Made by a program: the position numbers and the translations under genes. From Sebastes aleutianus (Eukaryota; Chordata; Actinopteri; Perciformes; Sebastidae): a stretch of 64,000 bases of DNA. The notes under the pieces were generated by a model. The model worked only from the letters and a program-made list of their open reading frames with translations, had not been told where the DNA came from and did not search any database. The stretch is from the NCBI GenBank assembly GCA_916700875.1, contig CAKAKS010000039.1, forward strand, positions 9,325,544-9,389,543, in the 5' to 3' direction. This document shows positions 10,958 to 21,074 of this stretch, piece by piece (the first letter of the stretch is position 1; every line of letters begins with the position of its first letter).

Positions 10958-12601
10958 ATGTCTGCTGCCAGCTGTCTGCTGACTGAAGATCAGTTTCTGT
11001 GCTCCATCTGTCTGGATGTGTTCACTGATCCAGTCACCACACCATGTGGACACAATTTCTGTAAAACCTGCATCACTCAACACTGGGATATTAATGTCCT
11101 ATGCCAGTGTCCCAACTGTAAAGAGGTTTTCAACACTAAACCTGAGCTGCGGGTCAATACTTTCATCTCTGAGATGGCTGCTCAGTTCAGACAGTCAGCT
11201 CAACAGAAAGCCAGCAGCAGCAGCTCAGAGCAACAAGCTGCCAAACCAGGAGAAGTTCCCTGTGACGTCTGCACTGGAACCAAACTGAAGGCCCTGAAGT
11301 CCTGCCTGGTGTGTCTGGACTCCTACTGTGAGACTCACCTGGAGCCTCATCTGACAAGGTCAGGCCTGAAAAGACATCAGCTGATCGACCCTGTGGAGAA
11401 CCTGGAAGGCAGGATGTGTACGAAGCACGATAAACTGCTGGAGCTGTTCTGTAAGACCGACCAGATGTGTGTCTGCATGCTCTGCACTTATTCAGACCAC
11501 AAGACACATGATGTTGTTCCTCTGAAAGAAGAATATGAAGGAAAGAAGGCCGAGCTGGGGAAGACAGAGGCTGAAATTCAGCAGATGATCCAGAAGAGAC
11601 AACTGAAGATTCAGGAGATGAAACACTCAGTGGGGCTCAGTAAGGAAGATGCAGACAGAGAGATAGCAGATGGTGTTGAGGTCTTCACCGCTCTGAAGGA
11701 GTCTGTTGAGAGAAGCCAGGCCGAGCTCATCGACACGATCAACGAGAAGCAGAGAAAGACAGAGAAACAGGCTGAAGGCTTCATCAAAGAACTGGAACAG
11801 GAAATCTCTGAGCTGAAGAAGAGAAGCACTGAAGTGGAGCAGCTCTTACTTTCTGAAGACCACTTCCACCTCCTCATAAGCTTCACGTCCCTGACTGCTG
11901 CTCCACCCACCAAGAACTGGACAGAAGTCAGCGTCTGTCCACCTTCATATGAGGGGACTGTGAGGAGAGCTGTGAATCAGCTGGAGGAGACGCTCAGTAA
12001 ACAGATGAAGAAGCTGTTTGAGGCCGAGCTGAAGAGGGCCCATCAGTCTGCAGTGAATGTGACATTTGATCCTGATACAGCACATCCCGACCTCATCCTG
12101 TCTGATGATGGAAAACAAGTACATGATAGTGATGTAAAGAAGAATCTCCCAGACAACCCAGAGAGATTTGATAGAGGTGCTTGTGTCTTAGCAAAGCAGA
12201 GTTTCTCTTCAGGAAGGTTTTACTACGAGGTTCAGGTTAAAGGGAAGACTGAGTGGTTTTTAGGAGTGGCCAGAGAGTCGATCAACAGGAAGGGAGGAAT
12301 CACACCGTCTCCTCAGGATGGTTACTGGTTGATATGTTTGAGGAATGAAAATGAGTACAAAGCTCTTGCTGACCCTAGAGTCCGTCTCTCTCTGAAGCCG
12401 AAGCCTGAGAAGGTGGGGGTGTTTGTGGATTATGAGGAGGGTCTGGTCTCCTTTTATGATGTTGATGCTGCAGCTCTTATCTACTCCTTTACTGGCTGCT
12501 CCTTCAGTGAGAAACTATACCCATTCTTTAGTCCTTGTAATAATTATGATGGTAAAAACTCTGCCCCTCTGATCATCTCTCCTGTCAATCACACTGAGTA
12601 G
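10958..12601 (+). CDS. TRIM2: RING-B-box-coiled-coil-SPRY E3 ubiquitin ligase
   Basis: Intact 547-aa paralogue in a single coding exon, with every zinc ligand listed for TRIM1 retained. The RING carries VLCQCPNCKEVF like TRIM4, whereas B-box 2 (CTKHDKLLELF, CMLCTYSDH) is like TRIM1, so the coding sequence is mosaic. The SPRY is the most divergent of the set in its loops: EWFLGVA, GGITPSPQD, YKALADPRV, SLKPKPEK and CNNYDG near the end. Substitutions here fall mainly where SPRY domains contact ligands. Probable E3 ligase with its own target range (inference). The downstream spacer carries an LTR element insertion. Confidence 0.95.
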   Translation: MSAASCLLTEDQFLCSICLDVFTDPVTTPCGHNFCKTCITQHWDINVLCQCPNCKEVFNTKPELRVNTFISEMAAQFRQSAQQKASSSSSEQQAAKPGEVPCDVCTGTKLKALKSCLVCLDSYCETHLEPHLTRSGLKRHQLIDPVENLEGRMCTKHDKLLELFCKTDQMCVCMLCTYSDHKTHDVVPLKEEYEGKKAELGKTEAEIQQMIQKRQLKIQEMKHSVGLSKEDADREIADGVEVFTALKESVERSQAELIDTINEKQRKTEKQAEGFIKELEQEISELKKRSTEVEQLLLSEDHFHLLISFTSLTAAPPTKNWTEVSVCPPSYEGTVRRAVNQLEETLSKQMKKLFEAELKRAHQSAVNVTFDPDTAHPDLILSDDGKQVHDSDVKKNLPDNPERFDRGACVLAKQSFSSGRFYYEVQVKGKTEWFLGVARESINRKGGITPSPQDGYWLICLRNENEYKALADPRVRLSLKPKPEKVGVFVDYEEGLVSFYDVDAAALIYSFTGCSFSEKLYPFFSPCNNYDGKNSAPLIISPVNHTE

Positions 12602-14006
12602 AACAACCATTTGATTTTCTGCAGAAATATTCTCTATCATTTAATGTATTGAATGTATATTATTGGTGATTTAGGGTGTATACATTGTTTTTCCACATTC
12701 TGATCATTATGTTTTATTTCCCTCTGATCTCTCACATTGCTACTTACAACACACTTATTTTACAGCACTGATTGATATTATCTAATGTAGTCTAATTTAT
12801 TCTAATGACTGCATTACCTGCCTTTAAGACTATTAAAATCATCGTTAACAATTTATTAATGAATAAGAAGCATTTCCATGTACCTTAATTATATTTTAAT
12901 AAGGTGTTTTAAAGGTTTTAGTTTTTATAATTTCAAATTAAAGGACAAATTAAGGGATCCCTGATATGTTTTCAGGGGTAAATTAAGGATAAATTCTTGA
13001 TTCATATTGGTACAAAATTGACAGATATTTAGAACATCAACAAAATCTGATAATAAAATATTCAGCTGCAGTGGTTTTAAACACCAGAGATGAAGAAAAG
13101 TTCTGTCTGTTGTGTTATTTTCATTTCATATTGTCCACCTCTCTGCAGTCTGCATAGATAAAATGAGATAATCCTTTATTAATTAATTCAGAATATGCAG
13201 GATTATAGCAGAAAATGGATACAGTGCAAACAACAAGAAGCATCAGTAAAAAACAAAACAAGATCTAATAAATAAGCAAGCAAACAATAAAGATAAAGTC
13301 AGTAAGATATTGTTGATATTGCACAGAATATTGAATATTGCTATTGCACAGTGGAAAGTTTAACAAAGTCAACAAGTTTCCACAGGATTTTTTTACATCT
13401 TTGTGATTTCACTTTCATCGAGAATAATCTCTGTATGTGAGTGTGATGGTGGATTTGCCTGTTAATCACACATACTGTAGATTTTTCAACCAATCTCAGA
13501 ACACAGATTTTTTGTCGATAATTGGAGACGTAATGAAGTCGGTTGAGAAGTTTGGAGCCGCTGAACTCTGCAGCAAAGAGCATGTTAACGTTCAAGTCAC
13601 ATGGAACAGATGGTAGAAAAAAGTTATGACCACAGAGTTGGTTGTGCAAGGGTTAAAATAATTAGGGATGCACCGATTTATCTTCTGAACATCGGTATTG
13701 TCCGATATTCTTGTTGACTGCCCAAATATGATGACATTCGCCGATGGCAGTGGCCGATGTTTATTTGTTGCGTTTCATCAATTTGAATAAATGTTGTGTT
13801 GGTTATTTGCGGTCGGTCTCTGACAACAGTCACCAGCTGCTGATTCAGAGCCAGTAGCTGGACACGACTCTGACGGGGGGCGCCGTGTGCACGTGTGGTT
13901 TGGTTACGAATAAAAGTGGAAAAAAACCCATCTGCCAGGAGGGAGTATTACTGTTAGAAAGGCCTGGACTGTAATAGGACTATGGTAATGCAAAGTTCAG
14001 AATTTG
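12602..14006. repeat. TRIM2 3' flank and spacer, left of the LTR insertion
   Basis: Colinear with 7497-8910 after TRIM1, including the 'aaaatgagataatccttta' segment (about 13158-13620) and the 'gggatgcaccgattta' segment (about 13665-13925). It ends in the target-site copy atttg (14002-14006). Confidence 0.65.
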
Positions 14007-14552
14007 TGTCATGTTCTGGCTGTGCCAGTCTTTCTTATTAGTTATGTTTATGTGATTTTGGTTTGTTTTTGGTTTCTTTTATATTCTCATTCTAGTTTCC
14101 TGTTTTATTTTGTAATTCACTCCTCCTGTGTCTTGTCTGGTTTTACTTCCCTCCTTTGTTTGCTTTCCCGCCTTTTGTTGATTGTCTGTTCCGCCCTGAT
14201 TTGTTTCACCTGTGTGTAATCATGTCTTGTATTTAAGCCTGTGTGTTCCCATCTGTCCTTGTCGGTTCGTTTGTCTCTCCAGCCCTGTCTACCTTGTCCT
14301 CCGTGTTCCTTGTTACCTCCTGCTCTGATCCTGGTGTTCCTCGTGTTTCCCTGGTTTGTGATTTTTGGTTTTGGTCCTCTGTTTGGTTTTTGTTGTTTGT
14401 TTCTATTTGTTCTTTTGTACTTGGTTCCCCTCCCTGCCTTTTGTTGTCTTTTTGGATTTTTTTCAGCTCTATTAAAGCTCGCTTTTATTTCGAACTACCT
14501 GTCCTGCCTGTTACTCTGCGTTTGGGTCCTCTTGTAAACTCCACACACGACA
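14007..14552 (+). repeat. 5' LTR
   Basis: 546 bp, TG...CA ends. It contains a TATA-like gtatttaag at about 14229 and an attaaa signal near 14469. Pair of 16079-16623. Confidence 0.88.
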
Positions 14553-14572
14553 GAACGAACCGACCAAGTAAA

Positions 14573-15973
14573 ATGGACCCAGCAGAGCTACACATTTTTT
14601 CGTTAAAAGTTTTTGATTTTGAAAGGACTGTGGAAGGACTCGTTTCTGCGGATTCTGATGCTTGGAGTTCCATCTTCGAACAGCTTGCTGTGCATAGGCG
14701 GTATTTTAAGGAGAAGCCATGGGTGAGCCATTTTGTGCCCCACTTAGACATTGTACTTAAGAGACTTAACCAGTTCATGCACACCCATCAGCTCTCCCTG
14801 CCTACAAGTCACCATTCTCCACTCCAGGCTGTTAACATTGGCTTCCTGAGCTTCCAGCCCATGCCCAAGCAGTCAGCTAGTTCAAAGCTAGCATCAGCCC
14901 CAGATCTGTTCTTAGGAACCCGCCTTGCCCTGGGAGGCCCACTAAGTTTCCAGTCTGCTGCTCGCCATGCTAATCTACAGGACACTAGCTTGGCGCCGGA
15001 TGTCATGCTAGGGGTTGGAGCCCCTAGAAGGAAGCGTGGGTCTCAGAGGCGGCATTCTCCTAAGTTGCTCAGTGTTCCATCCAAATTCAAGTCTACTCCT
15101 GTGTCGGCAGTCCGGCCGACCTCTGCTCCAAGTGTCCTGTCGGCGGTCCGGCCGACCTCTGCTCCAAATGTCCTGTCGGCGGTCCGGCCAACCTCTGCTC
15201 CAAGTGTCCTGTCGGGGGTCCGGCCGACCTCTGCTCCAAGTGTCCTGTCGGGGGTCCGGCCGACCTCTGCTCCAAGTGTCCTGTCGGGGGTCTGGCCGAC
15301 CTCTGTTCCACGTCTCCTGTCGGGGGTCTGGCCGACCTCCGTTCCACGTCTCCTGTCGGGGGTCTGGCCGACCTCCGTTTCGGTTGGGCCGCAACCGTCA
15401 CCTGCTGTTCCGGTTGGGCCGCAACCGTCACCTGCTGTTCCGGTTGGGCCGCAACCGTCACCTGCTGTTCCGGTTGGGCCGCAACCGTCACCTCCTGTGT
15501 CGCCTGGGTTTCAGCCCAAAAACCTTGTTCCTGTGACTGCTGGGCCACAGTTCCAAGCCCCCGAGTTTCCCGGCTCTGACTCTGCCTTGCCCCCGGGTCA
15601 TCTGCCGGAGTTTCTCGGCTCGGACTCTGCCCTGCCCCCGGGCCGTCCGCCCGAGTTCCCAGACTCTGTCCCGGTTCTGCCCCCGGGTCATCCACCGGAG
15701 TTTCCCGGCTCTGTCTCTGCCCTGCCCCCGGGCCATCCGCCTGAGTTTCCCGGCTCTGACTCTGCCTTGCCCCCGGGTCATCTGCCGGAGTTTCCCGGCT
15801 CTGTCTCTGCCCTGCCCCCGGGCCGGCCGTCCGCCCGAGTTCCCAGACTCTGTCCCGGTTCTGCCCCCGGGTCGTCCACCGGAGTTTCACGGCTCTGTCT
15901 CTGCCCTACCCCCGGGCCGTCCTCCCGAGTTCCCCGACTCTGTCCCGGTTTTGCCCTCGGGCCGTCCGCCTGA
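14573..15973 (+). CDS. Repetitive proline-rich ORF of the LTR element
   Basis: The ATG at 14573 lies 20 bases inside the 5' LTR and is preferred over the in-frame start in the LTR itself. The 466-aa product has a non-repetitive N-terminal part of about 170 residues (MDPAELHIF...) that may be a gag-like remnant. No zinc knuckle or protease motif follows. The rest is tandem repeats: about eight 12-residue units (VRPTSAPSVLSG type), four 10-residue units (VGPQPSPAVP) and about nine 15-residue units (LPPGHPPEFPGSDSA). An extra ggcc at about 15821-15824, relative to the neighbouring repeat units, shifts the frame, so the end (to 15973) is out of register. The shifted-back frame runs to a TGA at 16065-16067, next to the purine tract. 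Function unknown. Confidence 0.65.
   Translation: MDPAELHIFSLKVFDFERTVEGLVSADSDAWSSIFEQLAVHRRYFKEKPWVSHFVPHLDIVLKRLNQFMHTHQLSLPTSHHSPLQAVNIGFLSFQPMPKQSASSKLASAPDLFLGTRLALGGPLSFQSAARHANLQDTSLAPDVMLGVGAPRRKRGSQRRHSPKLLSVPSKFKSTPVSAVRPTSAPSVLSAVRPTSAPNVLSAVRPTSAPSVLSGVRPTSAPSVLSGVRPTSAPSVLSGVWPTSVPRLLSGVWPTSVPRLLSGVWPTSVSVGPQPSPAVPVGPQPSPAVPVGPQPSPAVPVGPQPSPPVSPGFQPKNLVPVTAGPQFQAPEFPGSDSALPPGHLPEFLGSDSALPPGRPPEFPDSVPVLPPGHPPEFPGSVSALPPGHPPEFPGSDSALPPGHLPEFPGSVSALPPGRPSARVPRLCPGSAPGSSTGVSRLCLCPTPGPSSRVPRLCPGFALGPSA
15101..15960. repeat. Three successive tandem repeat fields inside the LTR element
   Basis: 36-bp units (about 15101-15375, 'gtccggccgacctctgctcc' core), 30-bp units (about 15376-15500, 'ccggttgggccgcaaccgtc' core) and 45-bp units (about 15560-15960, 'ctgcccccgggtcatctgcc' core). 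All periods are multiples of three, so copy-number changes keep the frame. Confidence 0.85.
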
Positions 15974-16078
15974 GATAATCGGTGCCCGCTGTTCCTGGAG
16001 TCCCTCCTCCGGACCCCCCTCCGCCCACCCTGTTCTGTTTGTGGAACGTCTGGGATCCGTCCCTTGAGGGGGAGGCTC

Positions 16079-16623
16079 TGTCATGTTCTGGCTGTGCCAG
16101 TCTTTCTTATTAGTTATGTTTATGTGATTTTGGTTTGTTTTTGGTTTCTTTTATATTCTCATTCTAGTTTCCTGTTTTATTTTGTAATTCACTCCTCCTG
16201 TGTCTTGTCTGGTTTTACTTCCCTCCTTTGTTTGCTTTCCCGCCTTTTGTTGATTGTCTGCCCCGCCCTGATTTGTTTCACCTGTGTGTAATCATGTCTT
16301 GTATTTAAGCCTGTGTGTTCCCCTCTGTCCTTGTTGGTTCGTTTGTCTCTCCAGCCCCGTCTACCTTGTCCTCCGTGTTCCTTGTTACCTCCTGCTCTGA
16401 TCCTGGTGTTCCTCGTGTTTCCCTGGTTTGTGATTTTTGGTTTTGGTCCTCTGTTTGGTTTTTGTTGTTTGTTTCTATTTGTTCTTTTGTACTTGGTTCC
16501 CCTCCCTGCCTTTTGTTGTCTTTTTGGATTTTTTCAGCTCTATTAAAGCTCGCTTTTATTTCGAACTACCTGTCCTGCCTGTTACTCTGCGTTTGGGTCC
16601 TCTTGTAAACTCCACACACGACA
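16079..16623 (+). repeat. 3' LTR
   Basis: 545 bp, near-identical to 14007-14552. It directly follows the purine-rich tract and is followed by the atttg target copy at 16624-16628. Confidence 0.88.
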
Positions 16624-16628
16624 ATTTG

Positions 16629-17371
16629 TTTGTATGAAAGTTCCTACTGTTTATTAGGTTTATAATAATTGTATCACTTAATTCCCACCTTTCTATGAGT
16701 ATGTAGTGACAGTCAAAATACGCTCCCTGCTGGCTGACTGAGGTAATATCCTAGTAAGCACCAGGGGAAGCAGAGGCTCGGTGGTTGGTATGATGCTGAG
16801 TAGAGTGAGCTAATTCATGTGTTGTTGTGCATTCATGACATACAGTAAGTGGTTTCTTATTTGCTCTCCTTTGACTCCTATGTAGAAACTGTCAATTTAT
16901 TCCTTTTTGTGCTTGTTTCTCGTGTTTGAAAAGTACCGTGCTGTGCTTACAGTATAGGCTAATTAGCATGCTATTGGAATAATATCAGGCTCTCCATAGT
17001 CTTTATTCACATGCATTGATATTTGACTATATTGCTATATTTCTGTTATAGTATTGTCTACTGTATAGAGTGGTTAAATGTGTCTTATTACACATTGCCT
17101 CGTGTTCAGCTCATGTTCAGTCTGTAGGTCATTAATTAAGGCTGCTCTGTATGCCACCACATGTCACTGCTTATTCATTACGTTAATTCAGCTATATAGT
17201 ATTGTGGTAATCAGTGTGTATATTGTACTGAAAGAAACGGTTTTACAGTATGTAGTGGCTGTCAGGTTATGTGTAAATGTACATTATTGAGTTCACAGTG
17301 GCTATATTATTAACACAAGAAATACTGCTGTTTAAGTTGCTTATATTATTTAGGTAAATTGTAAGTTACTT
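16629..17371. repeat. TRIM2 spacer, right of the LTR insertion
   Basis: Colinear with 24006-24764 after TRIM3, for example 'ggctaattagcatgctattg' and 'gccaccacatgtcactgctt'. After TRIM1 and TRIM4 this part is deleted at the shared junction. No gene is recognised. Confidence 0.6.
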
Positions 17372-18665
17372 TTAGTCAAGTAAGCTGATATTGTATTTCT
17401 CTGTTTGTTTCTGTAGGACCACAACACACATAGACCACACATACACAACCTACATCCATCAATAAAGAAGAGAGGACTTAACAGTTAACAGAGAGTGGAG
17501 TTTTGTGTCTTGACCGACACCCAGTGGCGAGTGTCATATATCCACCAGCCTAAGAAAGATTCCTCAGTTACAGTTACACCGTCTTGGAGACGGATCAGCA
17601 ACAAGAACGTTATGTTCAGTGTCAAATTAAGCAGTAAAACGACGGCTTACAAGATTTTTTAAAAACGATCACGGCGGTCTGGATTAACGAACCACATGTG
17701 TGCGTAATGTGTCACTAGAAGCTCGTTAGTCTGATGAGGATGACGTAACATCCAGTATGTTACAGTGGGAACATCCTCCATGCCGTGCAGCCTGTGCAGC
17801 AGTCCGTCCCCCATACCGGTATCCAGTCCCAGGTGAGCAGAGTGCAGCAGCACGTCGGGGCCGCCACATTGTAATCCCGCGTCTCCGCCGTGGGTCGGTC
17901 CAGCCCGGACAGCTGATGGTACATGTCAGCCTCTGTCCTTTCCACGCTTCCCATTTATTGGGGACGTGCAATGCATTCTGGTAGCGCTGCGCGATTCGAG
18001 AGACGGGGCATCACGTTGGCCGCTCCTCATTTGCATAAAGTTGAGGTCTAGGCTACTTTATGCAAATCATGGGCGTCAGACCAGCCTGACTCGATGCGTC
18101 TGGAAACTCTCGAGGAATTTTTAAACTCTAACCGTTGTAGGTCCAAAACAGATTCAGCAACTGCATGGATTATTTTTAACATAAAATGTTTTCAGAAACA
18201 TTTCAGTGAACTATTTTTGTGATATAAGAGAAGAAAATTTCCAAACGAGCCGCCGTGTTGGTTCCGGTTTGAAAGCTGGGAGCAGCAGTCCACGAGGGAA
18301 AGCGTTCGTCCAATCAGGTACCGAGTGACTTGTGTCTAGTAGCAGCCCATCAAGCCTCCGATGCTGGGAAGCGAGGCGATCCCTCGCAATAAAAAAACAC
18401 CCCTGTGGACACGCACAATGAGGCAGCGAAGCCAGAACTTTTCATCTGCTCCCTGGCAGCGTTCTGACACTACTAGTCCACTAGCTAACTGATCACGGAT
18501 GGTATCGTTCTCTCGGACGGATTAAAAAAATAAAAAGGAAAAATTCTAAAATGGGTCGCCAAATATATCCTATTACTCGTTAATCCAGCTGATGTTAGGC
18601 GTCCATGTTTTTTTGAGTTTGTTGGTGGATTTCTGTATTATTGAAATACCAAAGTCAGATATATC
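17372..18665. repeat. Array spacer block X, copy 2
   Basis: Colinear with 1166-2486, including the MITE-like segment at about 17920-18420. It ends at the atatc that precedes a truncated LTR. Confidence 0.7.
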
Positions 18666-19160
18666 TGTCAGGATTTCTGGGATAACAGGCTTGGACCCAA
18701 GATGCAGGTAAGGATGAGGAGGCAGCAGTCAAAGGTGAAGGATTTAATGAAAGAAAATTTACCAGGAACAAACATGCAGCTGGTCTGTCAGGCAGGTTCA
18801 CATAAGACAATCCAAAGGAATAAACTTGAAATACAAAACACTTGAAAAACTCTCTCAAAGGTGACACACTACACATGAGGAGCGACAACGAACTGACAGA
18901 GAAAAAGGGGAAACACACAGACTAAATACACCTGAAGAACAGGGTGATTGAACACAAGTGGAACAAATCAGGGCGGGGCAGACAATCACTAAAGGAGAAA
19001 GGCAGGAAGTAAAACCAGACAAGACACAAGAGGAGTGAACTTATCAAAATAAAACAGGAAACACTAGAATGAATGTAACCAGACATATAACAGAAAACCC
19101 CCCAAATCCTCAAGACAATTTCAGAACCAATAAGCCACTAAATAGATGAACACAAGATAG
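18666..19160 (-). mobile_element. Truncated copy of the solo LTR
   Basis: It starts with the same TGTCAGGATTTCTGG in the same flank as 2492-3050, but stops at 'cacaagatag' and joins directly to 'acccactgaatcatc', losing about 60 bp of LTR and the right target copy. The shared insertion point shows the LTR was present before this spacer was duplicated. Confidence 0.8.
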
Positions 19161-19219
19161 ACCCACTGAATCATCAGCAGGTTGGAAACTCAGTTGTACT
19201 TAAAAACACAAAAAAACAC

Positions 19220-19985
19220 ACACACAAACCAGATCTCATCAGAGTAACAAGCTTTAATCTCCTACATTTTAAAAGTTGTTATTTTGTTTTGTCACTCTAG
19301 AGGTCTCTCCTTCACTGTGATTGGTCCAACAGCTGTTTCCTGTTCCCACTGAACACCTGCAACAGAAACACAACACAAAACTCTTAATGTTTATAAAACC
19401 ACCATTACAGGTATGCCTTAAAATTTAATTAAAGTAATTAAGTAATCAAATTTGCAGTTAATTAATGGATTATTGTAAGATACAGTTTAGTGGTTCATGG
19501 CATGGTTTAGAAATGATCAGCCATCCTTTAATTTTCACTTAATTGAAAAAAAAGGTATAAATTAAGGGATAGCTTTTGTGTTAGTTGGTCAAGTTAAAGG
19601 GAAGTTTGACTTCTAAAAAAACCCTTATTTAGCAGATAATCCATCCAACAGTAATACAGTATTGATTTAAAAACTCATTAAAATGACCTTGATTACATTA
19701 ATAAGGGATAAAGGGAATTAATAGAAATTTAAGGTAAAAATTTAAAAAGGAATTCAGTCACTCTATAAAAGGCCTTTATATGCCATGAACCAGGCTAAAC
19801 CTAAATTACACAACTCTAATTCTTGAATGTAGCATTAAAGTTCAGTCTGTATGTTTTCAATGCTGTAAGTGGTATTTTGTTTACAGAACAGTAGACTCAG
19901 GTTGGCCCGAGCAGCATGTGCCGTCTCTCTGCTGAATACAGTTGGAGTGGAAAAGCTCGTCCGACTGGTTTTGGAGTTCAGCCAC
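19220..19985 (-). pseudogene. ZP3 3'-end fragment, relic B
   Basis: Second array copy of the ZP3 3' end. The terminal exon (19292-19356) is intact, with cag acceptor, QWEQETAVGPITVKERPLE and TGA. The upstream intron is colinear to about 19985 ('ggttttggagttcagccact'), where homology stops before exon 8. It has only this one exon and cannot make a ZP protein. It lies directly upstream of the TRIM3 promoter repeat. Confidence 0.85.
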
Positions 19986-20149
19986 TCATATAGGATATAT
20001 AGATAGACTAATTCAAGTACATTTGACTGATAATACTTAAATGCTTTTACTTTAGTAAGGGTTTTGAATGCAGGACTTTAGTGGAGTATTTTCACAGTGT
20101 GGTATTAGTACTTTTACTTCAGTAAAGGGTCTGAATACTTCCTCCACCA

Positions 20150-20358
20150 CTCCCTGTTGGCGACGGGCCACTGAGAGGTGGAGCAACACTGAAAGAGGAG
20201 AGCTTCAGCGTCACATTTCCTGGTAGGAAAGTGAAAGTTTGTCTGAGCGACAGCAGAGCTGCAGTCGAGACGAGTCTCTCCGTTTCTCTCTAAAGAAACA
20301 TTCAACTGAATCCAGCAGCTTTTTATCAACAACACAGCAGAATATCTGCCAAACACTG
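20150..20358 (+). promoter_or_regulatory. TRIM3 promoter/non-coding exon 1 with ISRE-like site
   Basis: Conserved exon 1, donor CACTG|GTGAGT with exon end 20358, acceptor gtcctcag at 21065. GAAAGTGAAAGTTT at 20227-20240. The upstream dispersed repeat is short in this unit (about 19995-20150). Confidence 0.68.
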
Positions 20359-21074
20359 GTGAGTACACTGACCTACAGAGACTAAATGCACTAACTAAAT
20401 ATAGTTCAAACCAGAATCTGACTGTTTTACATCTGTTTAAAGAATAGATCAAAACAACCTGTAAATGTTGCCAGAAATACTAAACAGAGGTAAACCACAG
20501 TGACTGAACTCCGTCTAGTTAAGGTTAGACAGAATACAGTCACAGCTAGCATTAGTTTGAGCTAATTCACAGACCTGTTTCCTGTCTGAACTCCAAACCT
20601 CAGCTCTACTCAGACAGGAAGTTCCCCTCAGGGCAAATGTTTCACTGAGGTCCATCGGTGGCCGTGGGGGTTGTGGAGAGAAATTATATTATATATATAA
20701 TGTCCTGCAGTCCAGAGCAGTAGCTTCCATCTTTTCTTCTGCACATCGAATGTGTCTGATTCTCTGCTCTCTGTATCTTCATCCTCTCTCTCTGATCCTC
20801 TTCTTCTTCCTCTTTGTCCGAGCTGACTCTGACTCTAACGCTCTTTGGACAGAGAAGGGGATTTTTATTTTGCTCTGCTGCCTCAGACGCTTCAATAAAA
20901 CAAATAATAAAGTAAATTACTGGATAAATGTATCACAGTAAATTGTAATAAATGTGTTGAGGGCAGGTAAAAAGCAAACTATCAGCCCAACTGACTGTGT
21001 GTGTTTGATTTTATTAAACAAATAATCAAAAGATATGTAATTACAGTTTTGTTTTTTGTCCTCAGAGTGTAGAT

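Larger units (their letters stand above)
14007..16623 (+). mobile_element. Non-autonomous LTR retrotransposon, recent insertion
   Basis: Two LTRs (14007-14552 and 16079-16623) start TGTCATGTTCTGG and end CACACGACA. They differ by about five substitutions and one T indel by eye. The element is flanked by a 5-bp target duplication atttg (14002-14006, 16624-16628). Paralogous spacers at about 8910, 24001 and 30421 show the uninterrupted site. The interior has one ORF and a purine-rich tract (gagggggagg, 16066-16075) just before the 3' LTR. No reverse transcriptase, integrase or protease reading is present, so mobility would depend on another element. I do not see a standard TGG-type primer site after the 5' LTR. 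Confidence 0.9.

Noticed and set aside
14243..14572. Upstream in-frame extension of the LTR element's ORF
   Set aside because: It lies inside the 5' LTR and the same codons occur in the 3' LTR. The ATG at 14573 just inside the element is a better start.
15093..15890. 265-codon minus-strand ORF
   Set aside because: Antisense shadow of the tandem repeats in the LTR element's ORF.
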